A stretch of 36,668 bases of DNA from Flavobacteriia bacterium (lineage in GTDB: Bacteria; Bacteroidota; Bacteroidia; Flavobacteriales_D; Crocinitomicaceae). The notes under the pieces are model-generated. The model worked only from the letters and a program-made list of their open reading frames with translations. It did not search any database and was not told where the DNA came from. The stretch is taken from positions 1 to 36,668 of the forward strand of contig CANGOF010000014.1 in assembly GCA_947455515.1 (NCBI GenBank), read 5' to 3'. The position numbers and the translations under genes were made by a program. How positions within the stretch are numbered: the stretch's first letter is position 1; every line of letters begins with the position of its first letter. Positions 9,221 through 17,749 of this stretch are shown piece by piece.

Positions 9221-9272
9221 CGACTCCAGCGGATTCGCACATCGCTACGTCCAGCGGAGTCGCAAATCGCTA
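9221..9272 (+). repeat. Two copies of the GACTCC palindromic repeat family
   Basis: The first copy is GACTCC-AGC-GGATTC with the tail GCACATCGCTA. The second has lost the first bases of its left arm (CGTCC-AGC-GGAGTC) and ends CAAATCGCTA. The pair occupies the convergent gap and ends 4 bp before the stop codon of the stand-alone receiver gene. Confidence 0.85.
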
Positions 9273-9276
9273 TAGG

Positions 9277-9666
9277 CTACACCCCTAATGCACGTGTAAT
9301 TTTTTTCTTCAATATTTTGACAGCATCCATATCTTTTATCACATAGTCTGTCGCTCCAGAATCTATCATATCTCCAGCTAATCCTAAACTATCTTGACCA
9401 CTCAACATAATCACACGCATTTCTGGATTGATTGCTAATATCTTTTTTAAAGCTTCTTGACCATTCATAGCATTTGGATCTTCTTTATCTAAATAATAAT
9501 CCAATACAATCAAGTCTGGTCGCTCATGTAAATTTTCTAAACAAGCTTCTGCCGTACTAAATCCTTTTACAGAATAAGATTCGTTTTCCGCTAAATCATC
9601 GGTAACAACTTCTAAGAAAAAGTTATCATCTTCTACAACAAATATTAAGTTTTTTGGATTGGACAT
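9277..9666 (-). CDS. Stand-alone receiver (single-domain response regulator)
   Basis: This 129-residue protein is only a receiver domain: acidic residues in VVEDDNF, phospho-Asp in LIVLDYYLD, switch Ser in IMLSGQDS, Lys in YVIKDMD. There is no DNA-binding or enzymatic output. The ATG at 9666 is preceded by a candidate promoter, so it may be transcribed separately from the hybrid kinase 219 bp upstream on the same strand. That kinase has REC and HPt modules and would need a terminal receiver, so this protein is a good candidate for the last Asp of a His-Asp-His-Asp relay (inference). It could also act as a CheY-like or phosphate-sink protein. Confidence 0.88.
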   Translation of the reverse strand: MSNPKNLIFVVEDDNFFLEVVTDDLAENESYSVKGFSTAEACLENLHERPDLIVLDYYLDKEDPNAMNGQEALKKILAINPEMRVIMLSGQDSLGLAGDMIDSGATDYVIKDMDAVKILKKKITRALGV

Positions 9667-9692
9667 AAGCGTTAGTTTGTATTGTTTATATA

Positions 9693-9723
9693 CAATAATA
9701 CGTAATTAATTTTAGTATTCAAA
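9693..9723 (-). promoter_or_regulatory. Candidate Bacteroidota promoter for the receiver gene
   Basis: On the minus strand TTTG is followed after 19 bp by TATTATTG, one mismatch from the TAnnTTTG -7 consensus. The rest of the 219-bp gap to the kinase gene is AT-rich and holds one hairpin but no gene that I can see. Confidence 0.4.
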
Positions 9724-9801
9724 CCTTTTAAACCAAAAATAATGAGTATGAATTACGTTTATTTACTTAAGTTATTCTATTAGAATGATTTTTCCCACAT
9801 T

Positions 9802-9824
9802 TACCTAGTACGAAGTATTAGGTA
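9802..9824. repeat. 10-bp hairpin downstream of the CHASE8 hybrid kinase gene
   Basis: TACCTAGTAC-GAA-GTATTAGGTA folds into a 10-bp stem with one G-T wobble and a 3-nt loop. It lies 62 bp beyond the stop codon of the - strand kinase gene. No T tract follows on the - strand, so a terminator role is uncertain; it could protect the 3' end. Confidence 0.5.
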
Positions 9825-9885
9825 CTCAGCGCCCTCTAAAACACCAAACACGTCCAAAATCTCTCCCTTCCTCTGCGCTAAAAAA

Positions 9886-12201
9886 TCAATCCAACATGTC
9901 TTGTAGTTCACCATATGCCACCTCACATTGTGATTTAAGCTCAGAAACCAATCCAGCAGTTTCGTCTAAGTTCACTTCATTTTTGGCATTATGTTCAATC
10001 TCTTTGGCAATAACACTTAATTGCGGCATCCCCATGTAGGTGAATTTTGCCTTGAAGGAATGCACCAACGTACCAAGTTCTGCATACTTTTTCTCGTCAA
10101 ACAATGTTTGCATTTTCTCCATTTCTTCTGGAGTAAACTTCAAAAACAAATTTACCATTTTAGCAATTCGTTCTTTATTTCCTTTGGTAAAATCGATAAT
10201 AAAAGCTTTATTTACTACTCCTTCTTGAGTGGCTTCAACCATCGTTTGTTCTTCCTCATTACTTGCTTTGTGCTCTGCTTTTGTTTCCTCTGGCTTTTCG
10301 GTAAATCTTGGATTATTTTTTATAAAAGCTAACTTTTCTTCGGTCAATAAATACTTCATTACCTTTCGGAAAAAATCTTCAGGCTGAAATGGTTTTGTTA
10401 TATAATCATCCATACCACTTAGCCTACTTATTTGTATATCCGACTCTGCAGCATGGGCAGACATAGCGATTATAGGTGTGTGATTTTTTGGAGAGTCAAA
10501 TTCTTCTCGTATTTTTTTAGTTGCGGTATGCCCATCCATTTCGGGCATTTGTATATCCATTAGAATTAAATCGAATGAATTTTTCCTTAACGCTTCCAAT
10601 GCTTCTAATCCATTTTCTGCCTCTGTAATAGCAAATGAAACACCCCATTCTTGCATGGTCTCGATTGCTACAGTTCGGTTAAATATAATATCCTCCACTA
10701 ATAAAACAGAAAAAGTATGCCCTTCTATGGAACGGATAATTTCGTCGGAAATAACATTTATTTTCTCATTGTTTCGAACGATAGCTTCCCCAATTTGATA
10801 AGGAATCGAAAAATAAAAATCAGAACCATGACCTAATTCACTTTCCACATGAATTGCTCCCCCATGAAGTTCAACTAATTGTTTTACAATACTTAATCCA
10901 AGTCCAGTACCACCATATTTTCGCGTAGTACTATCAGATGCTTGGGTAAAACTTTCAAACATTTTTTCCGCATTTTCTTTAGAAATTCCTATTCCAGTAT
11001 CTTTTACGCTAAATTTAATTTGAACCTCATTGTCGTTTAAAAACTTTTCCTGAGTAATAGTAACGGTTACCTTGCCATCTTTTGTGAATTTAACAGCATT
11101 CGAACACAGATTTAAAAGTATCTGATATAATCTTGTAGAATCTCCCTTAACCCAAGGATATAAATTGGGATCTAATTGTAATTCCAAAGTACTTTCATTC
11201 ATTTTCGCTTTTTCCTCACAAGCTGCGATCACTTGGTTGACAATTTCTTCAATCGAAAAACTAACTTTTTCTAAGATAATTTTTCCAGCCTCAATTTTGG
11301 AGAAATCCAAAATATCATTAATAATCACAAGTAGGTTAGAAGCATTGATTTTTATATTGGAGATGAATTCTTTTTGTTTAGGATTTAATTCGGTATTCAT
11401 CACCAAATTGGTAAAACCTATAATAGAGTTCATTGGGGTTCTAATTTCATGACTCATATTCGCTAAAAACATTTCTTTCATTCTTCGAGAATGTTCTGCC
11501 AATTCCTTAGCCTCAACAATATCGTATACCATTTTATCAAATACTGTTGCTAATACACCCAATTCATCTTTTCGATTCATGGATAAATTGGTGTGTTTTT
11601 TATTACGCGAAATGTTGACTGCTGCTTCTGTTAATTTAAGTATTGGATTAGAGATAGTTCGCTGAAAATAGAATAGAAAAGTAAACGTAATACTCAAGAC
11701 AATAACTACAATAAGGGAAAATAATTTTATAAATTGATTTAATTCATTATCAAGCTGGGTGAGTGAGGTTACTATTATCAGAGAAGCTAATTTGGTGTTT
11801 TCATAGGAAATAGATTTATACGTATATAAAAAATGGTCATCAAACTTATTGCTTGTTTTCTCTTTAAGTAATTCCCTTGTTTTTGTAATCGGAACTAATG
11901 AAAATAATTTTTCGGAAAGAAGTACTTTATTAGAATCATAAACCGCGGCATAGGCAATTACTTTTTTATCTTTTAGCCCTTCAATAATATTCAAAATAGA
12001 TAAATTATCCTGAAATATGATAGCCGGCTTTATGTTTTCACTTAAGATTTCTGAAAGTGCATTTGTATCTTCAACTAGTTTGTTTTTACTAGTTTTTTCT
12101 TGAAATAGTACTGTTACAATTCCTATGAGTAAGACGGATAAAGTAATCGCGATTATCGGCCCCCAAATTAATTTACTCTTAAGTGAAATAAATCTAGCCA
12201 T
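9886..12201 (-). CDS. Membrane hybrid histidine kinase, CHASE8-like sensor, REC and HPt
   Basis: 771 residues. Two membrane segments (~12-32, ~158-178) enclose a periplasmic domain. It contains a PAIIFQDN...IAYAAVYD pattern like CHASE8, the sensor of YfiN-type proteins. HAMP follows (~180-230). The transmitter is intact: phospho-His in NMSHEIRTP (~250), N box NLCSNAVKF, G1 DTGIGI, G2 GGTGLGLSI. A receiver (~495-620; LILMDIQMPEMDG) and an HPt domain (~660-765; phospho-His in VHSFKAKF) complete a three-step relay. It starts 2 bp after the TonB receptor gene, which follows the yfiR-like gene, so the three form an operon. In YfiBNR, periplasmic YfiR represses the CHASE8 sensor YfiN; a similar repression of this kinase is inferred. 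Confidence 0.92.
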   Translation of the reverse strand: MARFISLKSKLIWGPIIAITLSVLLIGIVTVLFQEKTSKNKLVEDTNALSEILSENIKPAIIFQDNLSILNIIEGLKDKKVIAYAAVYDSNKVLLSEKLFSLVPITKTRELLKEKTSNKFDDHFLYTYKSISYENTKLASLIIVTSLTQLDNELNQFIKLFSLIVVIVLSITFTFLFYFQRTISNPILKLTEAAVNISRNKKHTNLSMNRKDELGVLATVFDKMVYDIVEAKELAEHSRRMKEMFLANMSHEIRTPMNSIIGFTNLVMNTELNPKQKEFISNIKINASNLLVIINDILDFSKIEAGKIILEKVSFSIEEIVNQVIAACEEKAKMNESTLELQLDPNLYPWVKGDSTRLYQILLNLCSNAVKFTKDGKVTVTITQEKFLNDNEVQIKFSVKDTGIGISKENAEKMFESFTQASDSTTRKYGGTGLGLSIVKQLVELHGGAIHVESELGHGSDFYFSIPYQIGEAIVRNNEKINVISDEIIRSIEGHTFSVLLVEDIIFNRTVAIETMQEWGVSFAITEAENGLEALEALRKNSFDLILMDIQMPEMDGHTATKKIREEFDSPKNHTPIIAMSAHAAESDIQISRLSGMDDYITKPFQPEDFFRKVMKYLLTEEKLAFIKNNPRFTEKPEETKAEHKASNEEEQTMVEATQEGVVNKAFIIDFTKGNKERIAKMVNLFLKFTPEEMEKMQTLFDEKKYAELGTLVHSFKAKFTYMGMPQLSVIAKEIEHNAKNEVNLDETAGLVSELKSQCEVAYGELQDMLD

Positions 12202-12203
12202 AC

Positions 12204-14201
12204 TTACTTTTTAGAGAGTGTATAGGTTAGTTTTAAAGAAACCTCTCTTCCCGTAGCTCGAAATGGATTCTTATCGTTGTTGTATGCACTTAGATATAAA
12301 TAATTACTATTCAACACATCAAAAAGTCCTACTCTCGCTTGCAATCCTTTAACCCCTAACGAATTTAATGTTACGGTTAGATTCCAAATAACGGTAGGAT
12401 TAAATTTCTTTTGCGTTTGTTCTGGTCCCATTCCTTCTACGAATCCATACCTTCTTCCTATTACTATCACAGAAGAAGATAGGTCAACAATTTTCCCAAA
12501 TTTATAGGTGCCACTAAAAGTTGTTTTGTGAGGCGAAAAAGCAATTAAATTTTTTGAATCCAAGGATTGGTATTTGTCGACATCATTTTTAACAACTTGA
12601 TAATAAGAATAATTACCACCTAAAGTCAAATTACCTTTATGAAATAAAGCTTCAGCCTCAATACCTCTTGTTGTCAAATTTTTATAGTTATTGTAATTTT
12701 CTATATTATCAATCACGCCATACACGATAACATTCGAAATAGAATTATTATATCCATTGATACTCAGCTGTAAATGGCGAGAAATTTTATAAGCAATTTG
12801 AAGTTCTAAAACACGAGTAATTTCAGGCTTCAAACTTGAATTTAAAATTAAATTTTCAGTAACTGGTGCTCTAAATGCATGGCTATATGCAAGTTTAAAG
12901 TTGAATTTTTCAAGTTGTTTAGTTGCAGCAAATCGCGGTAATAATACATTTCCAAAGGCCGAATGATTTTCTTGCCTTAACCCAAAAGAGGCAGTGTAAG
13001 TTGGTTTTTGTATAAATAATTCTGCATAATTAAACCAGTCTCTATACCTTGCGAAAACGGAGTCTTTTTTCGTAATACTAATAGGATACGATGCATTATT
13101 TTGTGTTGCTTGATCCAAGAAATAACCTGTTCCAATATTTAATTGGATGGCTTCCGATACTTTTAATTGTCCTGAAAGCGACCCAGTTAATCGCAAAATA
13201 CCGTGGTCATAAAAATAGTAGGAATTATCATTTACTGTCTCTGAGGATCGATATGGACGATTATAGTTTGCATTGAATCTCGGAATTAGTTTGAAGCGAT
13301 TTGTAACCTTCCAATTGTAAGTAACATCTAATTGACGTGTACTAAAATTGGACATTCCCGGTTTTTTTAAAATGGAGTCAATTTGGTAAGGTGTACGTGT
13401 ATTGTAATCCTCGTGAAAATATTTAAATACTAAATCTTTGTAATTCGCATGAAGTAAAAACTGGGTAGGGGTTACATAATTGGTTTTATTTTGATTTTGA
13501 ACAACAGATTTTTCATGATCTGTAAAAGTTCCTTCAGCTCTGTAAAGTTCACTTTTGGTAAAACTCGCTTTTACACCCCACTTTTCATTTCCCCATCCAC
13601 TGGTAATACTGAATTTTTGTCTACCTAAACTATTATCCAAACGACTATAAGTCCCATTCAATTCTATTCCTTGTATGTCTTTTGCTTTTTTTGTAATGAT
13701 ATTAATTACTGCTAAACCGGCATATCCATTGTAAGCAGCATAACCAGGACCTCTTATAATTTCTACTTTTTCAATTTGATTAATGTCAAAGCGGCCAATC
13801 CATTGTGTAGAACCATATAAATTTTCATTCATTTGAAGTCCATCAATCATAACCAGAACTTTTCCTTCAGTGGAATAGATGCCTCGCATTCCAATACCAA
13901 CTTCGGAGTTTACATCCGCGGCAAATTCAAATCCAGGAATTAAACGCATTACATCGGTAAAATCTTTCGAAGCACTACGTTCGATGTCATCTTTGGTTAT
14001 AACCGTAACAATCGCTGGTGTTTGCTCGATACTTAATTCTTTTTGTGAAGCAACAGTCAATTTAACATTCATTAAATCTTCCAATCCAATATCGTCAGAA
14101 AAGTCTATTTGACCCACAGTTTTTGTACTGTCTTGACCATTAACGACTAAAGAAAAGGTTAAAATGAATACTAGTATGTAAATGAGGTTTATTTTTTTCA
14201 T
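12204..14201 (-). CDS. TonB-dependent outer-membrane receptor
   Basis: 665 residues with a signal peptide (MKKINLIYILVFILTFSLVV...). A plug domain (~50-165) includes TPAIVTVITKDDIERS, LIPGFEF and VEIIRGPGYAAYNGYAG, and a 22-strand-type barrel fills the rest. The segment DLMNVKLTVASQKE before the plug is typical of TonB receptors found next to YfiR-like proteins and sensor kinases. The ligand cannot be told from sequence. It is 6 bp downstream of the yfiR-like gene and 2 bp upstream of the kinase gene. No extra N-terminal FecR/anti-sigma signalling domain is apparent, so any signalling would pass through the YfiR-like protein (inference). Confidence 0.9.
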   Translation of the reverse strand: MKKINLIYILVFILTFSLVVNGQDSTKTVGQIDFSDDIGLEDLMNVKLTVASQKELSIEQTPAIVTVITKDDIERSASKDFTDVMRLIPGFEFAADVNSEVGIGMRGIYSTEGKVLVMIDGLQMNENLYGSTQWIGRFDINQIEKVEIIRGPGYAAYNGYAGLAVINIITKKAKDIQGIELNGTYSRLDNSLGRQKFSITSGWGNEKWGVKASFTKSELYRAEGTFTDHEKSVVQNQNKTNYVTPTQFLLHANYKDLVFKYFHEDYNTRTPYQIDSILKKPGMSNFSTRQLDVTYNWKVTNRFKLIPRFNANYNRPYRSSETVNDNSYYFYDHGILRLTGSLSGQLKVSEAIQLNIGTGYFLDQATQNNASYPISITKKDSVFARYRDWFNYAELFIQKPTYTASFGLRQENHSAFGNVLLPRFAATKQLEKFNFKLAYSHAFRAPVTENLILNSSLKPEITRVLELQIAYKISRHLQLSINGYNNSISNVIVYGVIDNIENYNNYKNLTTRGIEAEALFHKGNLTLGGNYSYYQVVKNDVDKYQSLDSKNLIAFSPHKTTFSGTYKFGKIVDLSSSVIVIGRRYGFVEGMGPEQTQKKFNPTVIWNLTVTLNSLGVKGLQARVGLFDVLNSNYLYLSAYNNDKNPFRATGREVSLKLTYTLSKK

Positions 14202-14207
14202 ATAAAT

Positions 14208-14726
14208 CTATTTATAAACTTTAATAGCTAAGTTCATTAAAGAACTGGACACCTCTAAATTATTTATGGATGTTAGCGTATTATTGATTTCAAATTTATA
14301 ACTGTCATCAATATTTCTTAAATTGATACAGGATAGTTTCAACGGAATAGGGGTAGTATTCGTAATGACTAATACATTCGATAATGCACCTTTTTGAAAT
14401 TGACTCTCCGCTTGTTTAATATATTGATCATCTACATAAAGTAATTCACAAGGTGGTACTTTTTCACCTGGGGAAATTGTCTTAACAATAATGGGTTTGC
14501 CATTCACCTGTTTCGCAGCTTTCAATTGATTAAAATAGTTGGTAATTGGAGAATTCCCATACACCACAATCACAAAATCATTGGTTGCTGGTGTTGTCCA
14601 TTTTACGTATTTCGTGAAATTGTAAATTAATAAGGTTTGAATCTTATATTCAGAATCTGTAGTAACAGTTTTTCCTACCGAAAGTAACAAAAATGATAGA
14701 ATTACTATGGTTACAATTTTCTTCAA
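14208..14726 (-). CDS. YfiR-like (DUF4154) periplasmic protein
   Basis: The ORF track starts at 14834, but a good promoter (14751-14780) lies inside that extension. I therefore choose the TTG at 14726, which gives LKKIVTIVILSFLLLSVGKT, a clean signal peptide, and 172 residues. The body matches YfiR/DUF4154: KIQTLLIYNFTKYVKW, then VIVVYGNSP, VNGKPIIVK and a C-terminal ISS/SLMNLAIK-like segment. In Pseudomonas YfiR represses the CHASE8 protein YfiN in the periplasm; here the partner would be the CHASE8-like hybrid kinase two genes downstream. Family YfiR proteins use Cys pairs; Cys residues are seen in PPCELLY and LSCINLR. Confidence 0.85.
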   Translation of the reverse strand: MKKIVTIVILSFLLLSVGKTVTTDSEYKIQTLLIYNFTKYVKWTTPATNDFVIVVYGNSPITNYFNQLKAAKQVNGKPIIVKTISPGEKVPPCELLYVDDQYIKQAESQFQKGALSNVLVITNTTPIPLKLSCINLRNIDDSYKFEINNTLTSINNLEVSSSLMNLAIKVYK

Positions 14727-14750
14727 AAATCTTATTTTAATTTGGAAGTA

Positions 14751-14780
14751 CAAAAGTAAGTTAAAATACGTAATAACCAA
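14751..14780 (-). promoter_or_regulatory. Bacteroidota-type promoter of the yfiR-tonB-kinase operon
   Basis: On the minus strand TTG is followed after 19 bp by TACTTTTG, an exact match to the TAnnTTTG -7 box with correct -33 spacing. The predicted start of transcription leaves a short leader of about 20 nt before the TTG start, and rules out the longer ORF-track start. Confidence 0.65.
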
Positions 14781-14836
14781 CGCTTTCCTTAAAATATTAC
14801 AGGGTAAATATATGCTATACAATTCATCCAACAAAC

Positions 14837-14914
14837 CGACTCCAGCGGAGTCATACCTTGCTTGCCTGTGGCAAGCTATTCTCCATCACGACTCCATCGG
14901 AGTCGCAAATTGCT
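14837..14914 (+). repeat. Two GACTCC repeats plus an internal hairpin
   Basis: GACTCC-AGC-GGAGTC with a CATACCTTGCT tail is followed by the hairpin GCTTGCC-TGT-GGCAAGC (14860-14876). A second copy is GACTCC-ATC-GGAGTC with the tail GCAAATTGCT. The second copy overlaps the 3' end of the pseudokinase gene and supplies its last codons and TGA stop. Confidence 0.88.
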
Positions 14915-17732
14915 CTAACACAATATATGCTAACTTCGTCTGGCCCTCCAAATAGTTAAATAATTCTTGTATCTCTTCCAAAGCCCCTTCTTCTTTCGCT
15001 AGATATTCAATTTTCTTCGCTGTTTCTGAAAGTTCAGCCATACCCATATACATATATTTAGGTTTAAAGGAATGAGCAAGCGTCTGTATTGCAGCATAAT
15101 TTACTTCATCAATCAAAGACTTTAATCGTGCTAATTCATTTGGAGTATCCTTCAAGAACATACTAACCATTTTGTGTATACGTTCTTTTTTACCATTCGT
15201 AAAATCCTCGATAGCTTGAAAATAAATGCTCACTGTTGTAGTAGGTTTTTCTACTATTTGCTCGATCGGAACAACCGTTTGTCGAGCATATTTCTTAATT
15301 TTTTCAATTAGTTCATTTCCATCAAATGGCTTAGAAATATAATCATTCATCCCATTTTCGTAACAACGTGCAATTTCCTCAGTAAAAGCATGTGCTGTAA
15401 CTGCAATAATAGGGGTAGAGCATGCTGGCTCAGCTAATTCAGTTCGAATAATTTTACTCGCCTCATGTCCATCCATTATTGGCATTTGAATATCCATTAA
15501 AATGAGATTAAACGCGTTTTTTTGTAATGCATCAACGGCTTCTTCTCCATTTTCAGCCAACTGAATCTGTACCTTTGGATTCCAACCTTCAATGGTTTCT
15601 ATCGCTACCATTTGATTGAAAGAATTGTCTTCAACAAGTAGGATTTTTAATACTTCACTGTCTGTTCGTGTCTCGTTTGAAATCTTGTTTTCTGAGCGTT
15701 CATTTATTGGAAAACGAATCACAAATTCACTTCCTAAGCCAACCCAACTGGAAACTTGTATCGATCCTCCTATTAGTTCAACAATTTGTTTGCAAATAGG
15801 TAATTCAAAACCGGAAGTTTTTGGTTTGAATTCCGTTTGATCTTCGTTTAGCTCTAATGCTTCAAAAAGTACTTTCTGTTGCTCTTCGGTATATCCTTTC
15901 CCTGAATCAATCACTTTGAATAGTAAAAAGGATGCACTTCCCTGACTTTCCAATGCAGCAGCAAGTATTATTTCTCCTTTTTCTGTCATAAGAATACTGG
16001 AAGTGATTAATTGAGTTAACACTCTTTTTAAATGAGTTACATCGCCATTTTGCAAATCCTCTACTTCTTTTTCAATAAAATAACGTAAGGAAATATTTTT
16101 TTTAGTTGCCTCATGGATAGTGTTGGAAATAATACTACTTAATAATTCTTTAATGGAATAATTTTCAATCCGAATGGTAATTCCATCACTTGAAAGATCC
16201 TTGAAATTCAATACTTTGTTTACAATAGTTAACAGTTTCTTGGAACTATTCTGAATTTCGGTAAGGTATTCTTTTTGAGCAGGATGTTGAATTTCTATAG
16301 TTGAAAATAAATTCGAAATTCCAAGGATGGTATTAAGTGGAGTTCGTATCTCCGATTGCAAATTTGCTAATAAAGACGTGTACTGTTGATTCAAAGTTTC
16401 AGAAAATTCTTTTTCTTTCTGAAGGGATTGATTATTTTTTTCTAATAATTGGAGACGAGATTGCTCCGAATAATCTTGTATTGTACCATTAATCTCGATT
16501 ACTTTTTTCTGTTCATTTAATTGTAAAACAACATTTGCTAAAACTGGAATAATACTAAAGTTTTTTCGGACAATACGGTATTGAAGGGAAAACGATTTCC
16601 CTGTCTCAAATGCCGAAGTAAACATGGATTCATATGCACTATAATCGTCTGGATGAATTAACTCTTTCATCTCAAGAGCATGAATATCTGTTGACGTAGG
16701 TAGTTGAAATAACTCATACATATAATCCGACCAGGTATACTTACCGGTGATATAATTACGACTAAAACTACCTGTTTTTGCAATGCGTTGCGCAAATTTT
16801 AATTTGTTTTCTCGATCAATTTGTTGGGTAATATTTCGGGAAAAAACACAGGTGCCTCGTACTATTTTCTTGTTATTTTTAATTGGGTAAAAAGAATGTT
16901 CATAGACTTGTGCATTGGTTTCTTCTTCCTGAATGATTGTGAAAATTTCTCCAGATAATGCACGTTGGTAATATGTTTCCCATTCTTCTTTTAAGGTGGA
17001 GGTGATAATCAATAAATCTATTTTTTTTCCAACAGCGATAGAATGCATTCCTTGAAGTTGAAAATGCTTTAATGCCGCATTATTTGCGCTTAGTAATTTG
17101 TATTTTAAATCGATGGACCAAATCAAATCGGAAGTGTTTTCTGTAATCGCGGTAAAATTGGCTTCATTGTGTTTTAATCGTATTTCTGCCTTGATCTTCA
17201 TATTAATCCCTACGAAAATTACGATACTGATACAGCTAATAATTAGAATTACCATAATAGGGGAAATATCACCCTTAGGCGCTATAAAAGCAGTGATAAT
17301 AGAGATACACGTTGCGTAAACAATGTAAATATTTAAATGTAAATTTTTACGAAAAACCAAGGAGGTTCCTACATAAACCATTACTATCCCTACTAAGTGA
17401 TTCATCGAGTAGCCTCGTAAAAAAGCAATGTAGGTTAGATGACTAAACCCAACATATACCAAAATAGAGATAATAGTATAAAATCGATGTTGGATACGCT
17501 TCGAATAATAGGAGGCTCCAACGGAAATAGTAATTAATATACTGAATGCAATTCGCTGATATAGTATACTTAAAGTCTCATCTGCCGGTTTGTGAACAAA
17601 CGTATTGATATACCCAAAAACAGGATAAAGTAACAAGGTAAGAATTAGAAGTCGTCGATATATGCTTAAATCTTCCGCTTGTTTAAGTGTAAGATGTACA
17701 TTTTGTATGGCAGCTTTATTTTTTGTGTTCAA
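14886..17732 (-). CDS. Membrane hybrid pseudokinase with intact REC and HPt domains
   Basis: 948 residues from a TTG start; an in-frame stop lies 9 nt upstream and no earlier ATG exists. Six membrane helices (~25-180) precede two PAS domains (~190-300, ~310-415). The transmitter looks dead. The phospho-His position reads NLQSEIRTP (His to Ser, ~459). The N box is QLITSSILM instead of NLxxNAxKF, and the G2 loop is TSGFELPI instead of GGTGLGLSI. DSGKG remains at G1. The receiver (~695-815; LILMDIQMPIMDG) and HPt (~835-930; AHSFKPKYMYMG) keep their Asp and His. It starts 17 bp after an intact hybrid kinase that lacks HPt, so it probably serves as that kinase's sensor-controlled relay partner (inference). 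Its last residues come from a repeat. Confidence 0.88.
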   Translation of the reverse strand: MNTKNKAAIQNVHLTLKQAEDLSIYRRLLILTLLLYPVFGYINTFVHKPADETLSILYQRIAFSILITISVGASYYSKRIQHRFYTIISILVYVGFSHLTYIAFLRGYSMNHLVGIVMVYVGTSLVFRKNLHLNIYIVYATCISIITAFIAPKGDISPIMVILIISCISIVIFVGINMKIKAEIRLKHNEANFTAITENTSDLIWSIDLKYKLLSANNAALKHFQLQGMHSIAVGKKIDLLIITSTLKEEWETYYQRALSGEIFTIIQEEETNAQVYEHSFYPIKNNKKIVRGTCVFSRNITQQIDRENKLKFAQRIAKTGSFSRNYITGKYTWSDYMYELFQLPTSTDIHALEMKELIHPDDYSAYESMFTSAFETGKSFSLQYRIVRKNFSIIPVLANVVLQLNEQKKVIEINGTIQDYSEQSRLQLLEKNNQSLQKEKEFSETLNQQYTSLLANLQSEIRTPLNTILGISNLFSTIEIQHPAQKEYLTEIQNSSKKLLTIVNKVLNFKDLSSDGITIRIENYSIKELLSSIISNTIHEATKKNISLRYFIEKEVEDLQNGDVTHLKRVLTQLITSSILMTEKGEIILAAALESQGSASFLLFKVIDSGKGYTEEQQKVLFEALELNEDQTEFKPKTSGFELPICKQIVELIGGSIQVSSWVGLGSEFVIRFPINERSENKISNETRTDSEVLKILLVEDNSFNQMVAIETIEGWNPKVQIQLAENGEEAVDALQKNAFNLILMDIQMPIMDGHEASKIIRTELAEPACSTPIIAVTAHAFTEEIARCYENGMNDYISKPFDGNELIEKIKKYARQTVVPIEQIVEKPTTTVSIYFQAIEDFTNGKKERIHKMVSMFLKDTPNELARLKSLIDEVNYAAIQTLAHSFKPKYMYMGMAELSETAKKIEYLAKEEGALEEIQELFNYLEGQTKLAYIVLEQFATPMES

Positions 17733-17749
17733 TCTTTTTTAGAATAAAA

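Noticed and set aside
14727-14834. Longer N-terminus of the yfiR-like protein
   Set aside because: It contains a good promoter and would put a non-secretory segment before a clear signal peptide.
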